Source: Triglochin maritima (Eukaryota > Streptophyta > Magnoliopsida > Alismatales > Juncaginaceae). Taken from it: 64,000 nt of DNA. Both the position numbers and the translations under genes were made by a program. The notes beneath the pieces are model-generated. The model had not been told where the DNA came from. It was given only the letters and a program-made list of their open reading frames with translations, and ran no database searches. Below, one piece after another: positions 12,183 through 23,635 of this stretch. The stretch's first letter is position 1; every line of letters starts with the position of its first letter. The stretch covers positions 26,638,501 through 26,702,500 of the forward strand of contig OY821787.1 of the NCBI GenBank assembly GCA_963682175.1, in the 5' to 3' direction.

Positions 12183-12360
12183 GATTAATCTTGTGTGGAT
12201 GATGATGTTATATTGTTATGATGATGATGTGGATGATGATGTTATATTGTTTGAATTGGATCTTGTGTTGATGATGATGTGGATGATGATGTTATATTGT
12301 TTGAATTGGATCTTGTGTGGATGATGATGTTATATTGTTATGATTATTAATCTTGTGTGA
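12183..12360. repeat. Minisatellite upstream of the PMD gene
   Basis: Units of about 30-60 bp share GGATGATGATGTTATATTGTT and, alternately, TGAATTGGATCTTGTGT. Three to four copies lie in the 5' leader or first intron region of the plant mobile domain gene. There is no coding potential. The region 12006-12601 otherwise holds only A/T-rich sequence leading to the predicted first coding exon. Confidence 0.75.
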
Positions 12361-12601
12361 AATTGATGATTTGATTAATGGATCAATTAATCTCAGAAGT
12401 CCAAATTTAATAAATTTACATTCTTTGGTGAGTTTCGCATTGTGTGGATTTGTGTTAAACCAATTAAATTGAATAATAAATGTTGTAGTTGTTGAAATTA
12501 GATTGATTGTGGATAATGTATTGAATTTGTTTAGATTGTATTATTTGAACTGAATAGTATGTAATATTATTTTTTGTTAATTATGTTTTACAGTTTCTGA
12601 A

Positions 12602-14619
12602 ATGTCGACTTCACATGATTGTCACGGTCCTGTTGACCCTTCGGTGTTAGTACTACAGAAAGATCATAGATCATTTTCGATTCTGGAAAATGTAAGTGTT
12701 ATGATTTTTAAATTTTAATTTTTGTGTATCGGTATTGGTTTTTATTTGACGTAAAATAATTAAATTTAATTTTCAGGAGCCTTTGACGGATATTAAATGT
12801 GTCGAGCACGCCATTCAGTTCAACACGTGGAATGTGCAAGATGAGAGGATGTGGGATTTGTTAGAGATTGCGGGATTTGACACTGTGTCTCGATTGCAAC
12901 GACTGCAACTGGATTGGAATCTGATTCGTGCTGTTGTGGAGAGGTGGAGACCTGAGACACACACCTTCCATTTTAGACACGGGGAGATGACCATCACGCT
13001 ACAAGACGTAGCTATGCTTAGTGGTCTTCGTGTTGACGGTTTGGCAGTGTGTGCAACATTAGATCACGATTGGAATCAGGTTTGCATGAATCTGTTGGGT
13101 GTTGAAGAGGAAGAAGCGAGAACTGCAGTGAAGGGTGGATACGTGTCATTGCAGTGGTTGCAGCAAAATTTTCAGGTTGTTGAGCAAGATGCACTAGATG
13201 AGCAGGTTATGCAGCACACGAGAGCGTACATTTTGTTTCAGTTAGGATCCGGGATAGTGGGCGATAAGAGTGGAAACAAAGTTCACCTTAGATATTTATT
13301 GTTGCTGGAAAACATATTTGAATGTGGAAACTACAGTTGGGGAGCTGCATCCTTAGCTGTTTTGTATCAATATTTGGATCAGGCATGTCTGAAAAAAGGG
13401 AAACAATTAGCTGGTTTCCTTACATTGTTACAGATATGGTGTTGGGAACATCTTCATGTCGGACGACCATCTACAATTCCCGGTGTGCAACTCCCATTGT
13501 GTCCTTTAGGTTCACGTTGGCGGACTCCTAGGTCGTGGGCGAACAATGTGAAGACGGCTCAGATTGAATTTTACAGAAATGAGTTCAACGTTCAAGACGA
13601 GACTCAAGTTTGTTGGAACCCATACGAAGAAGTAGATCTGATGGCGTTACCTGCTGATTGCCGCCAAGGACATGAGGTTTGGATGAGCAGAACATGGATT
13701 GTTTGTTTCGGAGTTGCCGCAATGCACGTTCCAGACAGGGTGATGCGTCAGTTTGGATTGCGGCAACATATTCCAGAAATAATGGAGATTTGCAAGATGA
13801 AGAAGGCTCAGGGGAAGCCCAGAGTAAACTGGTTGCAAGAGCAACAGTTATACATTCAAGCATGGTCACGTCGGCGAGATTTTGTGCAGTTCGAGGCACC
13901 ATCACTCTCAGAAGATTTTGCTGCTTGTAGACGAATTTACATGGAGTGGTACTGGCAGATTACGATTCGATGGTTGACCCGAAGAGTTGACGATGCTGAA
14001 TTACCGAATTATAGGCCTCCAGCTGCTAGAGATCGATACTTGGTAAGAAATGATCAGAAAATTATAATTTTGATTAAGGTTTTAATTTGCATTTTCTAAT
14101 CGTAAATGTGTTTTATGGCAGCTTCATGGGTTACACAGCTTACATGAAGATATTCATCATCTTGAAGGGATGCATTCTTCACACAGGCCCACTCAGTCAT
14201 TAACGGCGAAATTAAAGAAAAAGATCAAGGAAATGATGGCGTGCTTTAAGAGTGTAGATCCGTCATTGAAACTGTCAGAAGATGTTTGCTATCAACCACG
14301 TCGTACAGATTCTGAAGAAAATCTCCCAGAAATAGGAGTATCACTTGACGAGGAGGACAATTTCATTTTCACCGGAGTGTCTGCCAACGATGGAGGGATT
14401 CTGACTCAAGAATCGCGCGGTACTATGTTCTTTCAAGGCGAGGGTTCTTCATTTCACGTAGGCGAGGGTTCAGGATTTCAAGGTGTTGAAGTCGAAAGAG
14501 GTGGGGTTGTTGAAGACGATGCTGGTGGGATAACCCAAGTGTACCGTCGTCGCCCTTCGAAGGCCCCTCGACGAGCTGGACGAAATAAAATTCCTACTAA
14601 AGTTTTTTCTCCACCTTAA
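12602..14619 (+). CDS. Plant mobile domain (PMD) protein, three exons, open
   Basis: A three-exon gene can be read without a break. Exon 1 12602-12691 (ends GAAAAT, donor GTAAGT), exon 2 12777-14042 (acceptor TTTTCAG, donor GTAAGA), exon 3 14122-14619 (acceptor TATGGCAG), giving 617 residues; phases agree at both introns. Diagnostic PMD motifs are GPVDPSVLVLQKDHRS in exon 1, LDWNLIRAVVERWRPETHTF and GEMTITLQDVAMLSGLRVDG early in exon 2, then LTLLQIWCWEHL. Exon 3 is a low-complexity tail with glycine-rich GEGSSFHVGEGSGF and a basic end. The family is the plant mobile domain (aminotransferase-like), known from Arabidopsis MAIN/MAIL1, which act in silencing and genome stability, and from transposon-borne copies. 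It lies in MULE-1, convergent with the transposase. It is the only multi-exon gene in the window that appears intact. Its function within the element is unknown. Confidence 0.88.
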
Positions 14620-14854
14620 TTGTCATTACATTTTGGTTAAACTACATTTTGGTTAAGAACAATTTCATTTGTTAAACAATATGTCATGTGTTATGAACAA
14701 TTTTATTTGACGATTTAGTTGTTTGAAATTTCATGTATGTTTGAAATGACATGTATGTTTGAAATGATTTTTTCCCCTTAGGTGTACAAGACTTGGATTG
14801 AAAATCCAAGAGAATGGAATGAGAAAACAGATTTGTCTTGTTTTCTGTCTACTC

Positions 14855-14985
14855 AAAAACGGCACTAGTAGTGCCGTTTTTAATTGAACAAAAACGGCAC
14901 TACCAATGCCGTTTTTGGTTTAGTAAAACGGCACTACTAGTGCCGTTTTTATTCAAGCAAAAACGGCACTAGTAGTGCCGTTTTT
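14855..14985. repeat. Internal palindrome cluster between the convergent MULE-1 genes
   Basis: Four hairpins of 26-27 bp lie at 14855-14881, 14890-14916, 14925-14950 and 14959-14985. The first and last have 12-nt arms (AAAAACGGCACT and AGTGCCGTTTTT) around an AGT loop. They belong to the same family as the terminal palindromes but lie in the interior, about 235 bp after the PMD stop and 178 bp beyond the transposase stop. They are cleaner palindromes than those in the terminal repeats. Possible roles are transcription termination, a third transposase site, or a source of hairpin RNA; none is shown by sequence alone. Confidence 0.9.
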
Positions 14986-15162
14986 AAAGCAGACAGAATT
15001 CCAGAGCATTTGTTCTCGTTTTTTTAGTTTTCGACCTGAGATTCACAACACAAAATTAATTTTATACCTGAGATTCACAACACAAGTATTATCATAACAT
15101 ATTGTAGCGATGATTAACAATTAATATTGTTTCCCCTACATGGGGTACAAGGGAAATTAATG

Positions 15163-15566
15163 CTAAAATAAATAACACAAAATGAACATACTAAATTGTC
15201 TCTTTAATCGTATTACTCGTCCACTTTGTTCATCCATGTTGTTTCTGATTCTTTTTGTTTTCGGTCGCCCACTTCGTCTTACCATAGAAGGTGCTACTAA
15301 AGCTATATGTCCTTCTATCCAAAACCTTTCGTCTAGTATTGGAAAGAAAATAGGTGCATATGCTTTCCTGTAAGCTTGAGTTGTTAGGTATTCTGAGACA
15401 ATTCGCGAAGTATGAATGTTCGCGTGGCGGTTGCTGCATACGACCAACACATGTGAGCAAGGAATGTGGTGTGCATCTATGTACCCGCAGGAGCATGTTG
15501 GACCTGACTCTGTCAAAGTAACCTGAAAGCTACGAGACTGGTTGCTTTCGACACTAAAGAGGTTAT
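15163..15566 (-). pseudogene. MULE-1 transposase, C-terminal part with SWIM zinc finger
   Basis: This is the downstream piece of the MuDR-like transposase cut by the Sirevirus-like insertion. It carries the SWIM-type zinc finger, visible as CSCGYIDAHHIPCSHV (C-x-C...C-x-H), then FWIEGHIALVAPSMVRRSGR and a basic tail ending at a stop at 15163. Joining it to the piece ending at 44652 through one copy of the gttat duplication keeps the reading frame, so the gene was continuous here when the retrotransposon landed. Separated by 29 kb from its N-terminal part, it is not expressible as one protein. Confidence 0.88.
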
Positions 15567-17235
15567 TGTTGGCTTTTTGGCCCTTTAATCTTAATTTTGA
15601 TGATTAACAAACTACTATTATGCATAACTTCAATTACAACATCACACACATCATATTATCAAATTGCATAGATATTGTGTATTCCTAACAATGTAGGTGA
15701 TCAAACCAAGGGACTAATCAACTTCAAGATCAAGGCTCAATACTTGTAATCAAAGCTCAAGGACTTCATATGTAATTTTCCATTTATTTGAGTTATAGGA
15801 TCAAATGTACACTTGATGCACAAAAGGATAAACCCGTCTATCTCGGTCGACCGTGACCTTATCGGATTACCGAACCAGGTTCCCAACGGATAACCGATTG
15901 TCTCTCGGTGAACCGTTCCCTATAGAGTCAGTAAACTCTTATCTCCTGGAACCTTTGTTTCGGTGTACCGAAACTTAGTCGGTCAACCGTCACCTAGAGT
16001 CAGTAGAAAACTTGATCTCCTGGAATCCTTGTTTCGGAGTACCGAACCTTATCCGGTTGACCGTGTCCCCATTCCCAGTAGCTTCGAATAATTCCCTGGA
16101 CATCTCTATTCGGTCTTCCGAAGAGTGATCGGTCATCCGAACTTCTATATGTCTTTAGGCCTAAAACGACTTCATCTTATTGGCCCACGTGGCACAACTA
16201 ACTCCACCAGACCTATATTTTGTCGTTTAGCCATATCCTTGAAACTTCCATACCGGTTCTACCGATAGATCTTCGGATTACCGAAGTATTGGTATATGTA
16301 TGATCGTAACGACTATTTTTCCACGTAATATTTCGACCGTTATCGATAAACCAATTTCCCATACATTGTCAACCGAAAACCCGCACATGTATCGGTCAAC
16401 CGAACATGTCACGGTCTACCAAACATGATCACCGAGTCACCAAATCTTTACTGTCCACTCTTGAACGGTGCATCGATGTGATCTCGGTCAACCGAAATCA
16501 ATTATCCGATATTAGGAAAAAGCTACTGGAAGTTGGTGAACGGTTATCCGACCTATATTCGGTTAACCGAGTTCTTGTTTCTGACAACTAATTCGGACTA
16601 CCGTGTTTCCAACGGTCGACCGAATATGTCTCGATTTCTGCCCGAGCTTAAGTCACATCTTGTTTTCACTTGGTCCAATCCTCACCAACTTACCATAACG
16701 GCTCTATTTGTTTTGAAGGCTATATAAGCTTCACTTAAGAGACACATTCACAACCTTACTTGCAAAATATCAATCCTATTCTTGTGCTCTCAATCTTCAA
16801 GCCTTCAAAGCTCCACCAACTCTCATACTTCCACTAAATTCACTCCAAGCTTAAATCATATCCTTGAGTGCATTCAAGTTAGAGTTCAACAAACACATTC
16901 AATTTCCATTGTGTTGTAAAGCTTCGAGGAAGCACCCTCTCGGGTTGTGAGAGGAGATCCGAGCAAGGCGAGGGTGTTCGCAAGGCTCCGATTGTAAGAG
17001 GGTTTATCTTCGACCCGGAACGAAGATAATAGTGAATTCTCGAGTAGGGATCTGAGGATCGATCGGAACTTGAGGAGAGGACTAGATCACGGTGGTGTGA
17101 TCGAACCTCTATAAATCTCCGGAGTCATCTTGTGGTTTGCATTCTTTCCCTTATTGTTTTAATTGTGCAATAGTTTAGGAAAATTAGGAGATAATCTATT
17201 CACCCCCCTCTAGATTAGTGACCGATTAACTTACA
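15567..17235 (+). repeat. Sirevirus-like 5' LTR
   Basis: The 1,669-bp LTR begins TGTTGGCTTTTTGG and ends CGATTAACTTACA. Its U3 holds an array of more than a dozen CGG-N4-CCG palindromes between 15844 and 16622, for example CGGTCGACCG at 15844-15853 and 16613-16622, CGGATAACCG at 15887-15896 and CGGTGAACCG at 15906-15915. A TATA box (CTATATAAG, 16720-16728) lies about 100 bp after the last palindrome. Conserved palindromic motifs in Sirevirus non-coding DNA are established. My hand comparison with the 3' LTR finds roughly 18 differences. Confidence 0.95.
16720..16728 (+). promoter_or_regulatory. TATA box of the Sirevirus-like LTR promoter
   Basis: CTATATAAG about 100 bp downstream of the palindrome array. 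The same site is at 44136-44144 in the 3' LTR. Transcription would start about 30 bp further on. Confidence 0.8.
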
Positions 17236-17237
17236 TT

Positions 17238-17249
17238 TGGTATCAGAGC
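17238..17249 (+). other. Sirevirus-like primer binding site
   Basis: TGGTATCAGAGC, complementary to the 3' end of plant initiator methionine tRNA, starts 2 bp after the 5' LTR. It primes minus-strand DNA synthesis. Confidence 0.93.
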
Positions 17250-17277
17250 AAGGTTTACTCATCTAATCCATTTAGCC

Positions 17278-18390
17278 ATGGAGAGTAGCACTAATCAACT
17301 TAGAGAAGGATTATCTACCACTAGACCCCCGTTGCTTACCGGAAATAATTATGCACATTGGAAGAATAGAATGAGAATCTACATCCAATCAATTTCCTTA
17401 AAAATGTGGATATTCCTCGGTAGTAAATATGTTCCACCCACTAGTGAACAATTAGCAACATTAACCGATGATATAATTGCTAATGCCGAGATGAATGCAA
17501 AACTCATGAACATATTTTCTTGTGGAGTAGATACTCAAGAATATGGTAGGATTAGCGGATGTGATACCGCTTATGAGATATGGAAATTACTTGAATCTCA
17601 TCATGAAGGATCATCTAGAATGAAAGAAACTAGGGTTGATATATTTGTGCGTAAATATGAATTATTCTCTATGCAACCCGGTGAAAGTATAAGCGAGATG
17701 AACACTCACTTCACCGAGATTACTAACAATTTGAAAAATCTTGGTAAGAAGGTAAATGAAGGTGACAAGGTGAGAAAGATTCTTCGATCTCTCTCAAACG
17801 ATTGGAAGAAAAAGACAACCGCCATTGAGGAAGCTCAAGATCTCAACACATTATCGATGGAGGATCTCATCGGAAGCCTTATGGCTTATGAGATTCAAAT
17901 GAATGGGAGAAAAGAGATGGAGAGCTCGAAAAAGAAAGAAAAAGTCATTGCTCTTAAGGCTAACCTTGAATCTGAGAAATCGGATGACGATGAGAGTGAT
18001 GAAGAGCTTGCAATGATGGTTAAGAGATTCAAGAAGCGATGGATAAAAGACAAATTTCAAAGAAAGAGAAGGGATGATGGAGAAAGCTCAAAAGGTCCTA
18101 TTTGTTATGGATGTGATAAAATTGGACATATAAAGAAAGATTGTCCCTTGATCCAATCCAAGGAAAGGAAAGAGAAAAAGAGAAGAGAGAATGAAGAAAA
18201 AGAAAGGAGATTCAAAAGAAGAGAGAAGAAGTATAAGGAGAAGAAAAAGGCCCTCAAAGCAACTTGGGATGGATCATCCGAGTTATCCTCCGGCTCTTCA
18301 AGTGAGTCGGAAAATGAAGAAGCCCATCTATGTCTCTACACTCAAGAAGAAATCGATGGAGAATTAGATGGTGCATCTTCGTCAAGCTAG
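17278..18390 (+). pseudogene. gag: Sirevirus-like gag, N-terminal and nucleocapsid part
   Basis: The ATG at 17278 opens 370 codons. The N-terminal half is a UBN2-type Copia gag (LLTGNNYAHWKNRMRIYI near residue 20, then YEIWKLLESHHEG). A CCHC zinc knuckle, CYGCDKIGHIKKDC, begins at residue 276 and is followed by a very basic stretch. The first stop (TAG, 18388-18390) interrupts the expected C-terminal extension, which continues in the same frame and then, after a one-base shift near 18540, in another. The product would assemble virus-like particles and package RNA. Start choice: first Met 28 bp after the primer site, with typical MES... beginning. Confidence 0.88.
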
Positions 18391-18966
18391 CAAGACGAAC
18401 CCAACACTTGCAATGTTGCCAAAGATGGAGAAAATGAGGTAATCTCAACTCATGAATCAAACTCATATGATGAATTACTAGATGCTTTTCATGAATTGCT
18501 TGAAAAATGTGACATACTAAGGCATAAAGTAAATTATCTAGGAAAGCTAATCATGATCTAGCATGTATAAATGAATCATTGTCAAATGAAGTTGATAAGC
18601 TTGTGTTAGAAAATAAAAGCTTAAAAGAACTCAATGTTGAATCTCATGCTAAAGAAATACATGATCTTAGAGAATGCAATAAGCAATTAAGAATTGATCT
18701 TGAGAAATTCACCAAAGGGAAGAAGATGCTAGACATGTTACTTGGTAATCAAATTCAATCTTTAGAAAAGCATGGTTTATGATACATGAATCAAAAGAAA
18801 AACTCTAAGAGTTATTTTGTGCATGCTTTAAATGGTATAGTGAAAAAGAATTTCTTTTCAAATGTTTGGGTACCTAGAACCAAACAGGTTTGGGTACCTA
18901 AAGCTAACCCCAAAGGACCCAAACAAATATGGGTACCAAAGTTATCTTCTTCTTCTTTGAATGTAG
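18391..18966 (+). pseudogene. gag: Sirevirus-like gag C-terminal extension, coiled coil and WVPK repeats
   Basis: Downstream of the gag stop, two frames continue the protein. 18579-18782 encodes a heptad-rich helix (VDKLVLENKSLKELNV), consistent with the coiled coils of Sirevirus gag. 18786-18960 contains three copies of a WVPK-type motif (VWVPRTKQ, VWVPKANP, IWVPKLSS), a recognised landmark before the protease in SIRE-like elements. A stop at 18781 and frameshifts near 18540 and 18960, the latter in an A5 run, break it. Confidence 0.8.
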
Positions 18967-21900
18967 GTGAAAAAGAAGGGGAAGTGGATCGCAGATAGCG
19001 GATGTTCGAGGCACATGACAGGAGACCACTCTATGTTCAAAACATTGAAATCAAAGAAAGGTGGAACCGTCACATTTGGGGATAATTCTAAAGGTCACAT
19101 TATTGGCATCGGCGATGTTGGTAATGATTCTACTACTCAAATTCAAAATGTGCTTCTTGTTGATGGTTTAAAACATAATTTACTTAGTGTTAGTCAATTA
19201 ACCGATAAAGAATTCTTAGTTGTCTTTGATCAACATATCGTATACATCATTTCTAAATCTACTTTGGAAACCACTTTTAAAGGCTATAGATATCGAAATT
19301 TTTATGTTGTGCATGTTATAGAATTGACTCATTCTCTAAGGAAACATGCTTAGTTGCTTCAAATTATGAATCTTGGTTATGACATAAGAGGTTAGGTCAC
19401 ATTAGTATGAGCCAACTTCATAAACTTGCTAAATTTGACTTGGTAAGAGGATTGCCTAAATTGGATTTCAAGAAAAATAAGCTTTGCAATTCGTGTGAAT
19501 TCGGAAAACAATTTAAAAGCTCTTTCAAATCAATTAACATGGTTTCTACTTCAAAACCTTTGGAACTCTTGCATATGGATCTCTTTGGTCCATCTAGAAC
19601 TTTAAGTCTAGGTGGCAAGAGATATGCATTTGTCATCATTGACGATTTTACTCGATTTACTTGGGTGTTGTTTCTTGCAAATAAGAATGAAGCTTTCAAG
19701 CAATTTGAAAAATTTACAAAACGAATTCAAAGAGAAAAAGGGTCTTTGATTTTGAAAATTCGTAGTGATCATGGTGGTGAATTTGAAAATGAAGGTTTTG
19801 AGGAATTTTGTGATTCTAATGGTATAGAACATACCTTTTCTTTCCCAAGAACTCCTCAACAAAATGGGGTAGTTGAAAGGAAGAATAGAACTCTTCAAGA
19901 AATGTCAAGAACAATGCTTTGTGAAAATGACTTACCAAAGTATTTTTGGTGTGAAGCGGTTAACACGGCTTGTTACATTCTTAACCGTGTTTTGATTCGA
20001 CCAAATTTAAACAAAACTCCATTTGAACTTTGGTTTGCAAAACCCCCAAAAATTTCATATTTCAAAGCTTTTGGTTCTACATGTTTTGTTCTCAATACCA
20101 AAGATAATTTAGACAAATTTGATGCCAAATCCAATGAAGCAATATTTTTAGGATATTCAAGTAGAAGTAAAGCATATCGAGTTTATAACAAGAGAACTAG
20201 TTGTGTAGAAGAATCCATGCATGTTCACTTTCAAGAAGAACCATGTAAGAATAATTCTAACCTTGATGATGAACTTATTGACCATATTCGTGATATCACA
20301 ACTCAAGAACAACCAAATGAAACATCTCAAGAAAAACAAGAGTTTCCAAAAGATTGGCAATATAAGAAGGATCATCCTGAGGATCTCGTAATTGGTGATG
20401 TATCAAAAGGAATTATTACTAGGTCTAATGCTCTTGTTATATGTGACTCATATGCATTTATATCTCAACTTGAACCTAAGAAAATAGAAGATGCATGTGA
20501 TGATGAATTTTGGTTATTAGCTATGCATGAAGAGTTAAACCAATTCATTCGTAATGATGTTTGGGAGCTTGTTCCGAGACCCAAAGATCAAACGGTAATT
20601 GGCACCAAATGGGTTTTTCGAAACAAACTTGATGAATCCGGACAAGTGGTTAGAAACAAAGCTCGATTGGTCGCTCAAGGCTACAACCAAGAGGAAGGCA
20701 TCGACTTTGATGAAACCTATGCTCCGGTAGCTCGATTAGAAGCAATTAGAATGTTATTAGCATAGGCATCATACATGGATTTTAAACTCTTTCAAATGGA
20801 TGTTAAAAGTGCATTTTTAAATGGTTTTATTATGGAAGAAGTTTATGTTAAACAACCACCCGGTTTTGTGAATGAAACATACCTGGATCATGTTTTCAAG
20901 CTTAAGAAGGCTCTTTATGGGCTTAAGCAAGCTCCTAGAGCTTGGTATGAAAGGTTGAAGACCTTTTTGCTTGAAAACGGATTCATCATGGGAAAAGTTG
21001 ACACCACATTATTTACTAAGACCAAAGATAAAGATTTATTAATCGTACAAATATACGTTGATGACATTATCTTCGGTTCTACTAATGATTGTCTATGCCA
21101 AAAGTTTTTTAAGTCTATGCAAGGTGAATTTGAAATGAGCTTGATGGGTGACTCAACTTCTTTCTTGGACTCCAAATCAAGCAAACCTCGGAGGGAAACT
21201 TCATCAACCAAACCAAATACACAAAAGAATTACTCAAACGATTTGGATATGAAGATAGCAAACCTCACAATACTCCCATGAGCACAAGCTTGAAATTGGA
21301 TAAAGATAAAGAAGGCAAAGAAGTTGACATTAAAAAATATCGAGGTATGATCGGTTCACTTCTTTATTTAACCGCTAGTAGACCCGATATTATGTTTAGT
21401 GTTTGTCTTTGTTCTCGTTTTCAATCTTGTCCTAAAGAATCTCACATGCATGCATTGAAAAGAATTTTTCGATATTTGAAAGCTACTTGTGATTTTGGAT
21501 TGTGTTATCCCAAGACTCGATCTTTTGATCTCATTGCCTATAGTGATGCCGATTATGCCGGATGCAAATCCGATCGGAAAAGTACTAGTGGGACATGCCA
21601 ATTCTTGGGAAAATCTTTAGTTTCTTGGTTTAGTAAGAAACAAAATAGTGTTGCACTCTCAACAACCGAAGCCGAGTATGTGGCCGCCGGATGTTGTTGT
21701 GCACAAATCCTTTGGATGAGGCAAACCCTCAAGGATTTGAGACTTGAGTTTCAAACTATACCCATTTTTTGTGATAATACTAGTGCTATAAACTTATCTA
21801 AAAATCCAATTCTTCATTCGAGAACCAAGCATATAGATGTTCGCCATCACTTTCTTAGAGATCATGCTCTTAAAGGTGATATTGAATTACAATTTATTTC

Positions 21901-22006
21901 GACACATGATCAATTAGCGGATATATTCACTAAACCATTGAATGTTGATCAATTTGATAAAATTAGACAAGAACTAGGGATGTGTAGTGTAAAAGAAATA
22001 TTATAA
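18967..22006 (+). pseudogene. pol: Sirevirus-like pol: protease, integrase, reverse transcriptase, RNase H
   Basis: Domains follow the Copia order. Protease: WIADSGCSRHMTG at about 18985, catalytic Asp present. Gag-pre-integrase: [15 protein letters not shown], preceded by a stop where family members have Trp (TGG to TGA). Integrase core: catalytic Asp in LLHMDLFGP, Asp in RSDHGGEF and Glu in [12 protein letters not shown]. Reverse transcriptase: [27 protein letters not shown] and YVDDIIFGS. RNase H: SDADYAGCKSDRKSTSG and FCDNTSAINLS. Defects: frame change near 19340, TGA at about 19381, TAG at 20764-20766, and a one-base loss near 21150 before the final frame (21278-22006). All catalytic motifs are present, so decay is recent or partly due to base-calling. 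Confidence 0.9.
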
Positions 22007-22066
22007 TTCATCTCATTTGCTTAAAATTCATTGCATTGTTTGCTTTGTTTGTCTGTCCGCACAAAA

Positions 22067-22588
22067 CGGATAACCGAACCTGGTTCGGTGAACCGGATTG
22101 TGTCTGGACAGGGATTCAGACTTGGTCTGAATTCTCTTTTTCGGTACACCGTGCCATACACGGTCGACCGACAGTTTTGTTGTGCTTTAATTAGAAATCT
22201 TCTCTGTTCTGAATTCATCGGTTAGCCGAACGAAGTTCGGACGACCACGTGTTTGGGTGTTTTTTGAATTCTTCGTTGACCCCTTTTTAAACGAATCTTG
22301 TTTTTGAATTCTTGGGTATCCGATTATTAATCGGATGACCGTTGTGGAAAGATTCTCCCACAACAGACGTCCGAACACGGTTCGGTAATCCGTGCACCTG
22401 TTCCAGTAGAGCTTCCATACTTACTGTTATCTTTGTGACGATATACCGATTCCTGTTCGGTCGACCGAGGAGTGTCATTTTCTAGCCGTTGGAACTGGTC
22501 CAATGGTCTTCCGAGGCAATTATGGATGACCGTTGGACACGTTTTTTCAAGTTTGCACACCCCTTTATTCTCCCATCTTCTATATATT
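22067..22588 (+). promoter_or_regulatory. Internal palindrome array plus TATA-like site upstream of ORF3
   Basis: Between pol and ORF3 lie at least eight CGG-N4-CCG palindromes: 22067-22076, 22086-22095, 22142-22151, 22161-22170, 22219-22228, 22332-22341, 22383-22392 and 22458-22467. They are followed by CTATATATTTGG at 22580-22591. This repeats the LTR layout (array, about 100 bp, TATA). The ORF3 ATG (22702) is 115 bp further on. I infer an internal promoter for ORF3. A splice-based expression route is the alternative. Confidence 0.55.
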
Positions 22589-22701
22589 TGGCTACCCTCT
22601 TCCATTTCTATCATCCCCAAAGCCAAAAATCTTCCAAAGCACACTTTTGCTTCCTCTCTTTTCTCACTTCAAATCTTTCATCACTTCCTCCATTCCTCTT
22701 C

Positions 22702-23635
22702 ATGGGTCCAAGAAAAATTTGCACTTCCAAGAAGGCGGTGGAACCACCGACGAAACCAACAACTAGGAGAGGAAAGAAACCCGCTCCACCGGCAAAGAAG
22801 ACAAGGCTCAACCCCGACATACCTTCTTCTTCTACAAATCCGGCAAGCGAACCCGTCGACGAGTATCTTCGGCCTTTCAAAAATGGGATCTTCTACAATC
22901 TTAAGGCGGAGGAGCACTACTACACTATTAGTGGTGCAAATCCAATTCCGGAGCGGAAGATCATCCTCAAAGATTTCGAGTCGATTGGTGTCTCCACCTA
23001 TTTCATGGTCGATAATCTTGGCATCTTCTTTCATGACAAACTTCCGGTCCCTTTCTCCGCGGAAGCTTGTCGTCAATTTTATGCAAATCTCCGGGAGACT
23101 ACCGCTCTTGATGGTACTCAAGCGGCGCTAACAATCCAAGTCGATTCCATCTCCTTCACTCTCACTGCCTCTCTCCTCTCGGAGATCACCGGACTTCCTA
23201 GCGCCGGGGAGGACATCTACAATCTTTCTTGGGAGAATGTTTGTGGCTCTATGAGTCAATTTTTGGAGGTGACTCAACCGGAAGTACCTCACGATGGCAA
23301 GCTTTCCATTTCTCATCTTCCGGTTGTTGGCCGTATTCTTTGCCGCTTCATTTCCACCAACCTTTTTGTGCGCAAAGGGCACCACGACGAGCTTGGCCAT
23401 CAAATGATGAAATGCCTTTTCAACCTCTCTACCGGATCACGCACAAATTGGCCCCTGTTTATCATCAATCACATGATATACATTTCCCGGAAAAAGCGTA
23501 ACTTTCTCCCTTTCCCCATGTTGATTTCGCTGGTCATCGATCACTTCAACATCCAATTCGACCGCGATCTCTTCAAGTCGTCCAAGACAGTCATCGACAA
23601 ATACACTCTCAAAAGGATGCTCTCGGGGAAGCAAG
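22702..23635 (+). pseudogene. Sirevirus-like ORF3, 5' part
   Basis: This is an extra gene downstream of pol, in the position of Sirevirus env-like genes. I chose MGPRKICTSKK at 22702 as the start because the upstream in-frame Met at 22489 lies in the palindrome region before the TATA-like site. The N-terminus is basic and proline-rich. The body (LRPFKNGIFYNLKAEEHYY, FSAEACRQFYANLRET, VVGRILCRFISTNLFVRKG) resembles the 'putative plant transposon protein' domain found in retrotransposon ORFs of several plants. I see no signal peptide or membrane span, so an envelope function is not supported. The minus-strand Copia element interrupts the frame at a GCAAG duplication; the 3' part is at 42203-42654. 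Confidence 0.75.

Noticed and set aside
22021..22644. Small ORFs on both strands across the internal palindrome array
   Set aside because: Palindromic DNA reads similarly on both strands; the peptides are composed of array-derived residues and have no independent support.
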